A stretch of DNA of 64,000 nt. Source: Xenopus tropicalis (lineage: Eukaryota > Chordata > Amphibia > Anura > Pipidae). The stretch is from positions 34,825,701 through 34,889,700 of the forward strand of contig NC_030678.2 in NCBI RefSeq assembly GCF_000004195.4. Reading direction: 5' to 3'. The position numbers and the translations under genes are program-made. The notes under the pieces were generated by a model. It searched no databases. It was not told the origin of the DNA and was given only the letters and a program-made list of their open reading frames with translations. Shown in pieces: positions 47,750 through 59,890 of the stretch (position 1 is the stretch's first letter; each line of letters begins with the position of its first letter).

Positions 47750-47915
47750 CATAGTACTGGTAAGGCCTTATCTACAAAAAGCAATACAGTTTTGGTCTCC
47801 AGTGCCTAAAAGTGATATCAATTAAACAGTCCAAAAAAAAGCAACTAAGCTAATAATGGGTATAGAAATCTAAGTTATAAGGAAAGGCTGGCCAAGATGA
47901 GCTTGCTTAAAGGGT
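47750..47915 (+). mobile_element. Fragment of the Rex1/CR1-like LINE
   Basis: Resembles the segment at 6670-6800 (broken Q-F-W-S-P-V and YKERLAKMSL-like translation). It has no open frame and is cut off at a TTAAAGGG site near 47911. Confidence 0.35.
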
Positions 47916-48813
47916 ACCTACCATTCAAAAACAGTTAACACAAGAAATACCTATGTCACATGTATGATGAGCAAGCTGGGAGACTCCTTAATAAACACAA
48001 GCCGGAGGCATAAACCCTAGAGTAGTATACAGTATTAGCACACAATACAGCTTCTAAGGCCTTTCTCTGATACCTACCTTTGTGGTTGTTATTTAAAAAA
48101 AAAAGCAATTCAATTTGTGTTTTCATTTTACAGCTCCTCAGTTTGGATAGCTACCCATTAAGCTTTATTTAAACGAGAAAGCAATTTCCAATGTTATCCA
48201 TTAGGTGACACTAGTGCATTACATTGTGCCAAAAATTTCTAACATAAAGCTCCTTATTTTTCAGATCATGTATGGGGAATCATTATACTTTTCTGGACGA
48301 TGTTAAAGAAGACTTGAAAGATTTGTATTTGAAGTAAATTGTATCAAGATGGCAGATTTTAAAGAGAAAAAAGAAAAGCACATGCAGATATATAAATAAC
48401 TGTCAAACACTTGTAAGACCGAACTGCAATTTTGAAAATATTATCCTTTCATTTGCAGGATAGATCGGACTGCAGACTGGACATCAATAGAACAATAGCA
48501 GTTGGGAACATCAGGCAATAGGTTTACGCCAGGTTTTCAAAAACTTTTAAATTGTATGTTCTTACACAAAGACCCTGGATTCTGACTTTTGTCTGCTTAT
48601 TTTTGTCTCTTTTGCTGTGTTGTAAAACACTGTGCAGCTTGATGGTGCTTTATTACGAAATGATGATAAGACTGTGGGTTCCTTAGCACCCAGCAAGGGA
48701 GCGCTTGCACCCATGATATTTTGGTGCTGGTGCCTCTTTCCTACCCCTAATTCCAGCCCTGGGCAGGCAGTACAGGACTCTCCTTTCCCTCTCTGGCTTG
48801 CAATGATGCCTAA

Positions 48814-49115
48814 AGGTCCCCATACACCTTAAGATCCGCTCGCTTGGCGATGTCAAGCAAGCGGATCTTCTCCCGATATCCCCCACCTACGGGCCCTGGG
48901 GCCAAACGATCTAATTATAACGACGGGTATAGGCAAAGTAGGTTCGGGGACCGCATCAACAAGCCGATGCGGTCCCCGATCCGACTAGATTTTTAAACCT
49001 GCCAGATATCGGTCGGGCAGTCCCGTCGGTAGTGCCCATACACGGGACGATTAGCTGCCGAATCGGTCTAAGGGACCAATATCGGCAGCTAGAATTGGCC
49101 CATATATGGGGACCA
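48814..49115. mobile_element. Harbinger-like MITE
   Basis: 302 bp with ends AGGTCCCCATACACC and TATGGGGACCA and a 3-bp TAA duplication (48811-48813, 49116-49118), as PIF/Harbinger elements make. Internal GGGACCGCATCAAC is shared with 36061-36205. A related GGTGGCCATACACG piece lies at about 30004-30285. Confidence 0.7.
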
Positions 49116-50987
49116 TAAGTTAGAGAAGTGTCTACATACCACTTCCAGTCTGCCCTCAATAAGCCCCTGTTTGAGCAAGGGAGAGTTGTATTGCCCAATA
49201 TTGTCAGTTTACTGTTCCAGGGTATTGTTTATATGCTGCATACCTTTATATCTATTAGCCACGCATGGTTTACACTAGTGGGTTCATTGTATCAAAAGGT
49301 TACCCTGCTGTTGTCATAGTAAGAGATGAACCAAGAAAAACCCCTTCCTTTCAAATATACTGTAAGCACAGCAACAGGTATGGTCCATATAAGGATGGTG
49401 CATGGAGGCATGGAGGTATTTGGGTCACTTCTTTGTCTTCAGTTAACTTAGCAGTTCGCTCATCAGTCTGGGTTGGAACTCTAGGCCTAATTTTGTGTAT
49501 GAGCTATGCAAGGCATCTTCCCTCTCGTGTCCCTCTCATATCTTTTTGGGTGCTTCATTCCCTCTTCCTCAATGAGTGCCAAACACCGCTTCTCTCTGGT
49601 TTACACTAGCAGCAGTCTTTTTTTCTGAGGATCAGGAAATATTAAAGGGCAGCACAGACAAGGAGGATTAATAAGTTAAATGGGTGTATGACAGTCAAGG
49701 TGGAAGCAGTTGCCCATTATGGAACAAGCGAAACAACAAAGCAATGGCCAGGCAATTTGCAAGTGTGAGAAGGGTGATTTGAGAGTGCAAGTGGGAGGGC
49801 TAGGCGATCTGAGAGTAGAAGCAGGAAGGTGTCCAAATGGAGAGATGGGCTGTCACTGGGTTGAGTAGCATTGCCTTGGCATTGCAATGCTAATCGGCTC
49901 AGCTCTGCTGATGATTCCTCAAGAGCTTGACTAGACTCTCCAGTCATTTGGATTGTTCCTTAGCTGCTGACAATTTCTGGTGGCATTACTACTAACCAAG
50001 AATGGATTAGTGGAACCAGAGATGTTGGACAAAGGTCTAGGGGAACTGTCCTTTATCCAGACTGGATCAAGGCCTTTTCAGCAATAAGGCGAACTTGCTT
50101 TGTCACAGCAATGTTTGACAGAGGGGAATGCCCATAAAACATTGCACTTATTAAACATGCAGGCATTTACCCCACATGCATCTGCTCTGTTAATAGTTTT
50201 TCTATTATATTGGGAGGGTGCCAACCCTCTATACCAGACTCCAGGCTAATCTCATCAGAAGAGGCTAGTGTGCACTGGTGGTACTTCTATTGTGGGTCAC
50301 AGGCAAACCACAACTTATTTCAAAGATTTAATCTCACTCATTCTTTGCAAATGGCATCTCAAAACCACACATTACTGTTATAAGATATATTATTGAAGCA
50401 CAATGCTATATACATATAATTTATCTTAAGCATGTTTGTTTGCTTTTGTAAAAGACCAAAATGCATGTATTCCTAATATATTTGATTTATACATACATTT
50501 GATAAGCAGCTCAGTCGTTGTATTACAAGGGGACACACAATTGGAACCCTGCCACATATGACGCCTTTATTTTAATAGCTGATCAGCATTTGTAAGCATT
50601 AAGCTTGGGGAGCATCATGCTATTATTCAGTAAGCGTGATAGGACTCTTTATCTTGGCAGCTGCCCTACTTTTGTATAATCACCGCATAGGTTAACCTGA
50701 TACTGAGATAATGTTTGGCTTTTATTGTAACTGGCTTTGCAGAAATGTTACCTAATGCCATACCACCAGTTATATAATGACCCAGCCCTGCCTTTTGCTA
50801 AGCTATTATTGTTCTTTACCTTTTGGGATAAAATGGAAAGTCTTGAAATGTCAGAAGTGATAAACCAAATCCGTAATACCAAACAGAAGCCAACACCTGC
50901 TTTACATATTGAAATTGGCATAATCAATAAATCAGCATTAAATTCTTCAAATCTATAATTATGGAACATCTGACTTTTTTTTCTTCT

Positions 50988-51525
50988 TTAAAGGGGAAAT
51001 ACTACATCAAGCCCAAGTCTTTTCCTTTGCATTATACACCTCAAAAAAGAAAGAAAGAAATGTGCTTTAAAACTCATCTTTTGTCACCCAAAGTTTCTTC
51101 TCTCCCTCTCTTTCTCTATTCCCTCTATCTATGATCTTTTCCTTTGTGCTGCAAAATTAGCGGGGTTCTCCACCTATTCTCACTGCTACATAAAATACGA
51201 TAGATTATGTTCCCCTGAGTATGAGAATATGTCGGGGGAAAAACCTGTAACTTCCTGATAAATTTAGAAACCAATCAGAGGAGAGGCATGAAAAAAAGAG
51301 AGAGAAAGCAGACATGCACAGTAGCTTTAGAAGCTCCTACTGCCAGTACTCAGCGTTACACAGAGCTTCAACACACTGACACAGGCTTGTGCAAAAAGGG
51401 GTCGGCCTCCACTGACTCCTGCCCTATACAGAAATGCTATCTTCAGAGATACATTACATATTTTATTAAAATGGCCTAATCTGCTAAAATAGCTTCATTT
51501 ATGTGAAGGTGAACCACCCCTTTAA
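50988..51525. mobile_element. T2-type MITE (TTAAAGGGG subfamily)
   Basis: TTAAAGGGGAAATACTAC at the left and GGTGAACCACCCCTTTAA at the right, 538 bp. Confidence 0.7.
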
Positions 51526-51923
51526 CAGCAGAATGGCATTAATGGATTTTTTATTTGCATGTTAACATATTCACACCAGTAATTAAGGGTCAGTCAGCAG
51601 TGCTGGATAAAAGAAACTATTTCAGTGTGAGTTGACCCAAAATACAAATATATGAGCCACCATAACTAGGGGGCAACTGAGCCTTCTAGGGCCCACAAGG
51701 CTTATGGAAATGTTCCATGACTGAGCCCACCCCCTACCAGGAGATGCTCTGGGACCCTGGAGGACCAATCTGACTGTTACATATATAGAATATGTGCATA
51801 AGTGAGAACAACTACTGGAAGGCATATATACAGTATGTAGGAGCCAAGCAGCCCCTGTACATATAAAACTGGGGCAGCACAGACATGAAAGAAGAACAGC
51901 TAGGGTGAAAGAGTTGAAAAGTT

Positions 51924-52119
51924 ATGATGTGCCCGTCAGCCGTTAGCCATAACCCGCAAAACCTTAACCCTAACCTGCAAAATGTTGGCAATGTAGAACC
52001 TGCACCCAACCTGTACCTGTGTCTTTCTGCTCTGTGGGCTACTATTGTGCACACCTTAGGCTGTAAGACAGGGAAAGGAGAAGAGTCCAGCGGGTTTCGG
52101 GTCATCCGGCACATCACTA
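51924..52119. mobile_element. Small repeat with TGATGTGC ends
   Basis: Begins ATGATGTGCCCG and ends CGGCACATCACTA, with AACCCGCAAAACC-type sequence inside. Related to about 142-400 and 59610-59890. The 8517-bp duplication starts 15 bases inside it. Confidence 0.5.
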
Positions 52120-52574
52120 TTGAGAAGCCACCCATGTTACGTATGTGTGCAAATTGCTTCAGGGTCCTAGCTTGCTGAAATGGCTCTAGAAAAAAAGGCA
52201 ATAAAAATCGTATAATACCCCAGAAAGGGAGCAACAGTTGTAGACTGGGGGAATAGTATAATGGTAGCTATTTCTGAATTTCAATATTGGTGTTTAAAGA
52301 AAAAGTTCTTTAAACTGTTATAGGCAGCCTGTCCTTAAGAATTGTTAAAGTGTTTCTTAGTATTTAGTTGTTATACTAAATGATCCCTATTCTGTACTTT
52401 TATGTCTTGCAATTTAATTTAAAAATGCTTTCCGTTTGTTGGTTTTACTTATCCTGAAAACCAAACAATGGATACTCTTTAATACTACATTTTTATTGTA
52501 ATAACTATTTTATATGGCTTATCTTTCTATAGAGGCCCTTGCTTATCCATGTTAATAATCATACCTGCCATCTA

Positions 52575-52836
52575 CAGGTATAGGATCTATTATGCAAAAT
52601 GCTTGAGACCTGAGGTTTTCCAGATCTTCCCTTAAGTCTGCTAAAAATAATTTAAACATAACATAAACCCAATAGAATTGTTTTGCCACCAATATGGATC
52701 CATGCAGATTAGGTACCATCAAGTGCACGTTACTGATTTGTTATTAAAGAGAAAAGGGAAATCATTTTTAAAAAGTAGAACTAATTGGACTCTCTATGGG
52801 AGATGACCCTCCCATAATTTGGAACTTTCTATAAGG
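52575..52836 (-). mobile_element. CAGGTATGGG-family MITE, decayed
   Basis: Reverse-oriented and diverged, with the left end CAGGTATAGGATC still visible. Duplicated at about 61092-61353. Confidence 0.6.
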
Positions 52837-53075
52837 CAGGGATCCCCAACCTTTCTTAGTTATGAGTCTCAGTCAAATGCAAAATGAATTGGAGAGCAAC
52901 CCAAGCACCATAAAAGTTCATGGAGGAGCCAAATAAGGGCTGTGATTGGCTATTAGGGGCCTCTATGCACATTATCAGCTTACAGGAGGCTTTATTTGGT
53001 AGTAAATCTTGTTTTTATTCAACCAAAACTTGCCACCAAGTCCAACCCCATCACCCTTTTATATAACTGCCTGTA

Positions 53076-53397
53076 CAGGTATGAGATCCCTTACCCGGAA
53101 ACCCGTTATCAAGAAATTCCGAATTACGGAAAGGCCATCTCCCATAGACATCATTATAAACAAATAATTCTCATTTTTAAAATTTCCTTTTTCTCTGTAA
53201 TAATAAAACAGTACCTTGTACTTGATTCCAGCCCAGATATTATAAATCCTTTTTGTATGTAAAACAATCCTATTGGGTTTATTTGATGTTTCAAAGATTT
53301 TAAGCAGACTTAAGGTATGGAGATCCAAATTACGGAAAGATCCCTTATCCGGAAAACCCCAGGTCCCGAGCATTCTGGATAACAGGTCCCATACCTG
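53076..53397 (+). mobile_element. TA-flanked MITE (CAGGTATGGG family)
   Basis: Forward copy with both ends and TA flanks, inside the duplicated unit. Confidence 0.85.
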
Positions 53398-53707
53398 TAC
53401 TAAGCATCTGCCATTGTTATGTTTCAGCTTTAAAACATGATTTTCAAATTAGGGTGCCTATGTATAAAGCCAAAAAAATAATGGTATTGTTTGGTTTGGA
53501 AACATGGTCAGTTCCACAAAAACCTCACAAGATGGGATACAATTTTGTACTTGCACCCCTTATGACTTTGAATTTTCTCTTTTTTAACTGCAGAGTTCGG
53601 GCTCATTGTAAAGTTATTTGGACTTCTTGGATCATAACTAAAAATTGAAGCTGTTGTGGACACCAGAACTTTGTTTCATGAAGTAGCAGAGATATTAAAC
53701 ACCTTTC

Positions 53708-55248
53708 AATGTAACTGACAGCAAACGGCAAAAAACTGACAGTGATTGCAACCCTGATAGAGCTACTTCTGTTGAGGTGCAGACTGCTAATGTTAAAGAT
53801 GCAAAAGATTAATTAAGTATATGTAGGGATCCCAAAGATTTGGGCCCTTAGGATGGGTTCCCCTTTAGACAGGCACCAGAGGGTGGCCTTATGGGTTATG
53901 GACACTTAAAGGTGGTCCTAGTTGTTTATGTGTGAAAAGGGAGTTTCCCTGTTATTCAGCAGCAACCACTAGGTGGCAGTGTGCTGCAATATAAAAAGGG
54001 ATGACACACACCATGTGCAAGGTTTTAGTCCTGGAACCCCCTTCTGTGAAGAGGTTAGCTACAGGCTCTAGTTCTAGCTTAGGAGTTTATGTTATAGTTC
54101 GGAGTTTATGTTATAGTCCACTCTAGGAGTGGAAGACAGGAAGAATATTTAGAAAGGGCAGACAGAAGCCCCACCAGGAGGTAGCGAGGTTAAGACCTCC
54201 CGGCATTCATCGCCGGAGTTCAGGGTAACTAAGTGGCCAGCTCAGGTAGAAGCAAGGGACCACGCAGTGGAGATTTCCTAAGCAAGGGGTATCCCGGCGT
54301 GAGTACCGGGGAGAGGCCTCAGGGAGTGTCGCTCTGGCGGGAGTACCGGGGAGAGCCCTAAGAGAGGGTCTTCTGGCGGGAGTTCCAGGGGTAAGCCCAA
54401 GTGAGAGGGTCTTCCAGAGAGAAGTAAATACCTGAACTGCATTTTACACTCTTGGATGACCTGTGTGCAACTAATAAACACGTTATTTGGTTATTCAGCA
54501 CATCCAGTCTCCTGGCCTATTCCTCCCAGAGTGGATCCTCAACTGCCTGGTAAGCAGCTACCCCAAGGGGGGCAAGGTACTGGGAGTTGCAGGGAGTCCC
54601 TGTCCAAGGAGGACAGTACAGAGTCTCCCAGGGAGGGGTGTTACAGTTCAACCTGTCCCTACCCTGGGTGGAGGCACGCCAAGTAACAGCAATATTATAC
54701 CTGCCCCCCATAGAAAGCGGGGACACAGGGCTCCTGTTAGCGCCACACACATACACCTGCGTGTAAGAAGTAAAGCCATAGCCAAAAGTGGGCTACATAT
54801 AAATGATATTAAGCAGTTCATGCTATATGAAAGTTTTTGGATCCCTGAACTGAATTTAATAATGAGGGATAAGATTAATCTGCAGACTCCCCATAAGAAG
54901 CTGTCTTCTAAAACAACAGTTTGCAACTGAAGGGCTTCAGCCATCCTATGTCTGGACCGGCTGAAGTTTGTAGACAGTCAACCATTTTATGATTCATCAT
55001 TGGTTTGCAAGCTGATTCAAAAAATTTACAAAGATGTGGTCCCAGACCCTTTGAGAAATAATAAATATCTACAAGTCGACAGACAACCGAATGGTTCTAA
55101 TGACTGTGTAATGTATGCAATAGCTTTTGCATATGAGTTTCTAAGCAATGGAAACATACACTGCAAGTTTGACCATCCAAAAATGAGGGAGCACCTAATT
55201 AAGTGTCTGGAGAACAGATGGATTACTGAATTCCCGAAAATTCCATAA
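53708..55248 (+). pseudogene. Broken copy of the Ulp1-like peptidase gene, left
   Basis: Homologous to 58198-58900 but disabled. The first ~43 codons are missing. An in-frame TAA replaces a Glu codon at the end of the KDAKD segment. A 976-bp solo LTR interrupts it at 53822-54797. Three internal deletions follow, removing the helix before AAQNLL and the segment with the catalytic His. The last 82 codons (55000-55248) are still open and keep the Gln and Cys. The final ~180 bases are nearly identical to the intact gene although upstream parts differ by about 13%. Confidence 0.8.
53822..54797 (+). mobile_element. Solo LTR in the left Ulp1-like pseudogene
   Basis: 976 bp with inverted ends TGTAG...CTACA and a 4-bp target duplication TATA on both sides (53818-53821, 54798-54801). 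The intact gene has a single TATA at the matching point, which proves the insertion boundaries. It contains a TATA-like ATATAAAAAGGG near 53989, a poly(A) signal AATAAA at 54473, and about three imperfect ~40-bp tandem repeats at 54293-54415. No internal retroelement genes remain. Confidence 0.85.
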
Positions 55249-56757
55249 AAACTGCACAACTGTAGTGAAATTTATACGCCAGCACCGCTAAACCGGAGAA
55301 AATAAGACTCTCTTAAGAAAGAAGGTTTTCTAAAGAATATAAAAATTCTACATTCCTGAAGTTGTGAGCCGCATAAACCATTGAATATGCCGCCAGAGTA
55401 CTGAAATGGCTAACCACACTGCAAACGGAGAGAAGCAAGGGGCAATATATGAGAGAACAATAAAGAACAACACTTCCCCTTATATAGAACGTTTTTACAG
55501 TTACTTCTACAAAAAACCTCTCCAAGTTTTTATACGTTAGAAGAGATTAGAAAGCTATAGAAAATCATTGCACTACACTCCTCTCTTTCTTCTCTGTCCC
55601 TTTAACCCCTTAAAATAAATCAGTAATATTAACAAACATTTCATTGTTTTTTTATATATATTTTTAGATACTGCATTTCTAAAAAGGTCACTTGCAATAA
55701 AAATAAAGAGAACATGCTGGTTCGCATTTATCCTTTTTATTTATTCAACAATACTGACCCACATAAAAGCAAATAAAGCAATTCTATGATTACGGTGTAT
55801 CTCTGATTGCCATGAACACACAATATCTATAGACATTCATATAACTTTCAGCAAGGTATTTGTAGAGATATTTGCAATATTTTCATGTATTTTGCTATAC
55901 TCCTCTTAAACAAGGTGGCTGGGTTCTCATTTGGGTTGAAATGCTAGAGGCAAGAATCCGTTTCATGAGCCAAATCATAATTGAAGTTAGGATTTTCAAG
56001 GGAGTACAGCCCTTTAATGTAATGTAAGCATTTTAAAAATTGCATATGGCCAGGCACTGGGATTCAAAATAGGCCCAGGAATTTCCAGTACACAGAGGCC
56101 TAAACAGCCCCCACAGACCCAATAGTCATTGTCTATGGCGTCTTACAGTAGACATTTTGGCCTTTGCTAGAACACAAAGGGGTGAAAGATTAAGGAGTGA
56201 ATGTGCGAAAAGACAGCACTGGTGAACAGTTATATACATATGTGTATATATATATATATATAGGAAAAAAAATTAGCCACCTGGATGCTGATAAAATTGA
56301 TGTTATATACCAATATATATATGTTATATGTATATATGTTATATACCAATCTGCCATTAACAAGTCCTAGCTGTATCACATAATTTTCATATTTGGGTCA
56401 GTCCCACAAAATTCTTAATGAGAAGATGCAATTTAATACTTTAAATTTTTGCTTTTTAACTGCAGAGTTTAGGCTCATTGTAAATGTCAGTTGGACTAGA
56501 TGGATCATAATTGTAAACTTAATAGTCTGGTGGATACTTTAATATTAATCTGTAATTTCAAAAGCAAACTTGTACACCATAATCATATGTACAAATATTT
56601 GCACAGCACTCTCACTCAGTAATGATGATTATTAATTATTTAGGTATAATAAGCAAACTCTCACTGATACCATCATACATACAGTATGTAAAGTCGTTGC
56701 AACAAGTTGCTATCCACAGTCAGCAGTTAATTAAATGGCCCAAGGTTATAACATAAG

Positions 56758-57066
56758 GCTAATGCCACACCATGCACATGGCGTATATATTCGGCAAGCG
56801 AAAAACGCACCTATGCTCCTACCTGTGTCTGCACCCGAATGAATAGAATACGCTCGGGTGCAAGCACATGTAACCGAAATACGCATTAAAACGCAAGAGA
56901 ATGCAAAGTCTCATGTTTTTATGCAGATATTGGCTACATGTGCCTGCACCTGCGCATATTCCATTCATTCAGGTGCAGGCACAGGTAGGAGTGTATGGCG
57001 CATATTTTCAGCAAGCGTTTTTCTGCATGCCGAAAATATACACCATACACATGGTGTGGCATTAGC
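56758..57066. mobile_element. Foldback MITE (GCTAATGCCACACC)
   Basis: About 309 bp with perfect 17-bp inverted ends GCTAATGCCACACCATG / CATGGTGTGGCATTAGC and further inverted matches inside. It lies between the left broken and the intact Ulp1-like genes. Confidence 0.75.
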
Positions 57067-58093
57067 TTTAGGGAGCAGAAAGACATTGCTCTGTAATCAG
57101 CCAAGAAAGTGCTCAATATAACACTATGCTACTTGGTCTGAAAGAGGGAGCACAGCCGGGATGACCAGGTGAAGGCCCTGACTGAACTGGCTCAAAGCTT
57201 CAATGGTCCGCAAGCATGGAAGTCACAGTTCCCCAAATGCAAAGGGCTTCCTGGTGCCCGATCATTTAAGAACTATTTCGTTTTTTGGCCTTGTGGCCCA
57301 AAAGATGGTCATATCCCTGCACTAAAAGTCATAAGAAACAGAGCTTAAAATTTTGTCTTATAAAACCAAATAATATTAATCTATTGTTTACAGTGAATAA
57401 GAAATGTTGCTTGTAAATTTAACAAAGTTTATTATTCATGACATTACATAATTGCTATCAAAGTAATGTCATTTCATGAATGTGTATAAACTGGCCAAAC
57501 TCAGACACCACAAGCCTGCAGAAGAGCATTGGCTGTTTGTTGCATGAACTGATGACATCACAATGCCCCTGAAGGCTCAGTATTGTGGGGCTCCCCAGCG
57601 CTCACAGGCACCACGCAATGACATCACAATGGCCCTGTAAGGCATGAAAACTTTCCAGTACTTACCGTTCATTTTATCTTCTGAGTAGAGGTGAGTAAAG
57701 ATGTGCTTCAAAGAGATGCTTTTTAATGTTAACTAAAATGCAGGAACTTTGTCATTTTGACTGTAATTCTAATATTTGCTCCTCCTATACTAATAAGGTA
57801 AAAAGTAAGGTGGATTAATAATTTCTTGGGTCTGAACTCAGTCGCCACCCCAAACCCATACCTACCCCCTTGCCACTGGGCTGAGCTTCCATTGAATATA
57901 CACCCCTGGCCAACTACCTAGATTGCCCTGATGTAAATACGCCACTGTTAATAAACAGCATTAAAGTTTTAAAACTCTGACATATTTTGAAACAAATGTA
58001 TGTTTGACTTTACAGTCCTTAGCCTATTTGCACTAACCTATTTTATCTTGTTTTTCTTAGTTCTAACTTATATCTGAGTTTTTAAAACTAGAT

Positions 58094-58900
58094 ATGAGCA
58101 CTAGAATGCCTACAAAAAGAAAATTTTCATGTGATATTTCAAGTAATGATGATGAACTTCCAATAACAAATGTAAAGAAACCCAAACAGCTCTCAAAGAA
58201 GAGAAAGGCCGTGTTTGTAACTGAAACTGACAGCAAACGGCAAAAGACTGACAGCGATTGCAACCCTGACAGAGCTACTTCTGTTGAGGTGCAGACTGCT
58301 ACTGTTAAAGATGCAAAAGATGAATTAACTATAAAGGATATTAAGCCGCTCTTCCTGTATGAAAGTTTTTGGATCCCTCAACTGGGTTTACTAATGAGGG
58401 ATAAGATTAAGCTGCAGACTCCCCGTGAGAAGGTGCCATGTGCGGTGGTGGAGGCTGCACAAAACCTTCTAAAACAACAGTTTGAAACTGAAGGGCTTCA
58501 GTCACCCTATGCAGATTCAACAGATTGGCATCCTGTGTCTGGACCAGCTGTACAAATTCACTGCGATATTAAGGCAAAACACTGCTTTACGACTTGTTAC
58601 AGATACAATGGAGTAGAGATTGCGGACAGTGATCCATTTTATGTTTCATCAGCAGTTTGCAAGCAGATTGGAAAAATGTATAAAGCTGTGGTCCCAGATC
58701 TATTGAATAATATTGATTATCTCAAAGTCGACAGACAACCGAAAGGTTCTAATGACTGTGTAATGTATGCAATAGCTTTTGCATATGAGTTTCTAAGCAA
58801 TGGAAACATACACTGCAAGTTTGACCATCCAAAAATGAGGGAGCACCTAATTAAGTGTCTGGAGAACAGATGGATTACTGAATTCCCGAAAATTCCATAA
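58094..58900 (+). CDS. Ulp1/C48-like cysteine peptidase, intact single-exon ORF (268 aa)
   Basis: I do not recognise a named vertebrate gene. Residues 1-60 are basic and Ser/Lys-rich with nuclear-localisation-like clusters (KKPKQ, KKRK). From about residue 85 the pattern resembles the Ulp1/SENP-type C48 fold, which cleaves SUMO-like isopeptide bonds in known members. The match is AAQNLLKQQF (121-130), PVSGPAVQIH (147-156), then a candidate catalytic set: His163 in KHCFTT, Asp178 or Asp180 in ADSDPF, Gln215 in DRQPKGSNDC and Cys222. The tail FDHPKMREHLIKCLE is typical of small Ulp1-like proteins in animals and transposons. An in-frame TAA lies nine codons upstream of the ATG, so the start is well bounded. 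An acceptor-like TTTTTCTTAG at 58051-58060 suggests a possible 5' UTR exon. AATAAA lies at 59189. Degenerate copies flank it on both sides. Host gene versus transposon cargo is open. Confidence 0.65.
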   Translation: MSTRMPTKRKFSCDISSNDDELPITNVKKPKQLSKKRKAVFVTETDSKRQKTDSDCNPDRATSVEVQTATVKDAKDELTIKDIKPLFLYESFWIPQLGLLMRDKIKLQTPREKVPCAVVEAAQNLLKQQFETEGLQSPYADSTDWHPVSGPAVQIHCDIKAKHCFTTCYRYNGVEIADSDPFYVSSAVCKQIGKMYKAVVPDLLNNIDYLKVDRQPKGSNDCVMYAIAFAYEFLSNGNIHCKFDHPKMREHLIKCLENRWITEFPKIP

Positions 58901-59609
58901 AAACTGCACAACTATAGTGATATTTATACGCCAGCACCGCTAAACCGGAGAAAATAAGACTCTCTTAAGAAAGAACGTTTTCTATATTCCTTCAAATGTG
59001 AGCTGCATAAACCATTTGAATATGCCGCCAGAGTACTGAAATGGCTAACCACACTGCAAAAGGAGAGAAGCAAGGGACAATATATGAGAGAACACAGAAG
59101 GAAGAAGAGAGCGCAGTGCTTAGTGGATGTTTTACTTGCTCGTTTTTTCCTTTGCAGTTCTTTCCAATAAGCACTTTTAACTCCTTAAAATAAATAAATA
59201 AATAAATATTAACATTTCAGTGGTTTTTAATTTGTTACTGTAAATGTAAATATATACATTAGGCAGATATACAAATGCACCCAATCAGACTCATTTGTGT
59301 TTACCATTTTCATAGGTTAACAATACTGAACCATATAAATTCTATGGTTATGATGTATCATAAACATATAATATCTATAGACATTTATATAAATGCCTTA
59401 CTGACTTTTCTTTCAGAAAGGCGTTTGTGAAGGTATTTGCAATATTTTTATATATCTTTCTTCACGCCACTTAAACAAAGGGGCCTTTGTTTCCATTTGG
59501 GCTGAAACCCTAGGGTCTAAAATACGTTTTTTAAAAAAAGATGAGGATACCAGTAAATTTCATTACCCCTTGTACATTACCAAGATTTGTTTAAGCATAC
59601 GTTATGCAG

Positions 59610-59890
59610 TGATGTGCAGGTCAGATAATTTACAAGCCACGTCTGACCCCAACCTAGCTAGGAATGCCCCCATGATTTTTAAACCTTTGCCCGATCTACC
59701 CCATGATGTGAGGGGAACTGTGAATGTGATACCAGTGGAGTTGGGACAGGGGCAGTAACTACATTGCTGCAAAGAATGGGTCAGGGGGTGACATTAATGG
59801 TGGGGAAGGTCCTGGGAAGATTTAGATGCAACCCACCACAACAGTGATTTTTCAGGTAAACATTTCAGGTTTCAGGCTGACCCAAGCACT
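59610..59890. mobile_element. Repeat with GTGATGTGCAG end
   Basis: Starts CAGTGATGTGCAGGTC and ends in CAGGCTGACCC-type sequence. It has the same family features as 142-400 and lies downstream of the intact Ulp1-like gene. Confidence 0.4.

Larger units (their letters stand above)
51939..55483. repeat. Large direct duplication, left copy (visible part)
   Basis: Sequence from 51939 is repeated from 60456 to the window end with a constant offset of 8517 and almost no differences. The left boundary is sharp: bases before 51939 and before 60456 are unrelated. It contains MITEs, the solo LTR and the broken Ulp1-like gene. The left copy probably continues to about 60455 if the array is head-to-tail. 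Confidence 0.93.
41728..58063. other. Gene-poor region upstream of slc13a2
   Basis: Contains the LINE, T2, hAT, Harbinger-like and LTR elements listed and the left broken Ulp1-like copy. No protein-coding exon of a host gene was recognised. Segments with nothing seen: 41728-43197, 45321-46446, 47916-48810, 49119-50987, 51526-51923 and 57067-58050. Confidence 0.55.

Noticed and set aside
51812..52234. Minus-strand ORF of 140 codons, with a chimeric relative at 60332-60751
   Set aside because: It spans a TGATGTGC repeat and changes its C-terminal sequence across the duplication breakpoint. There is no family motif.
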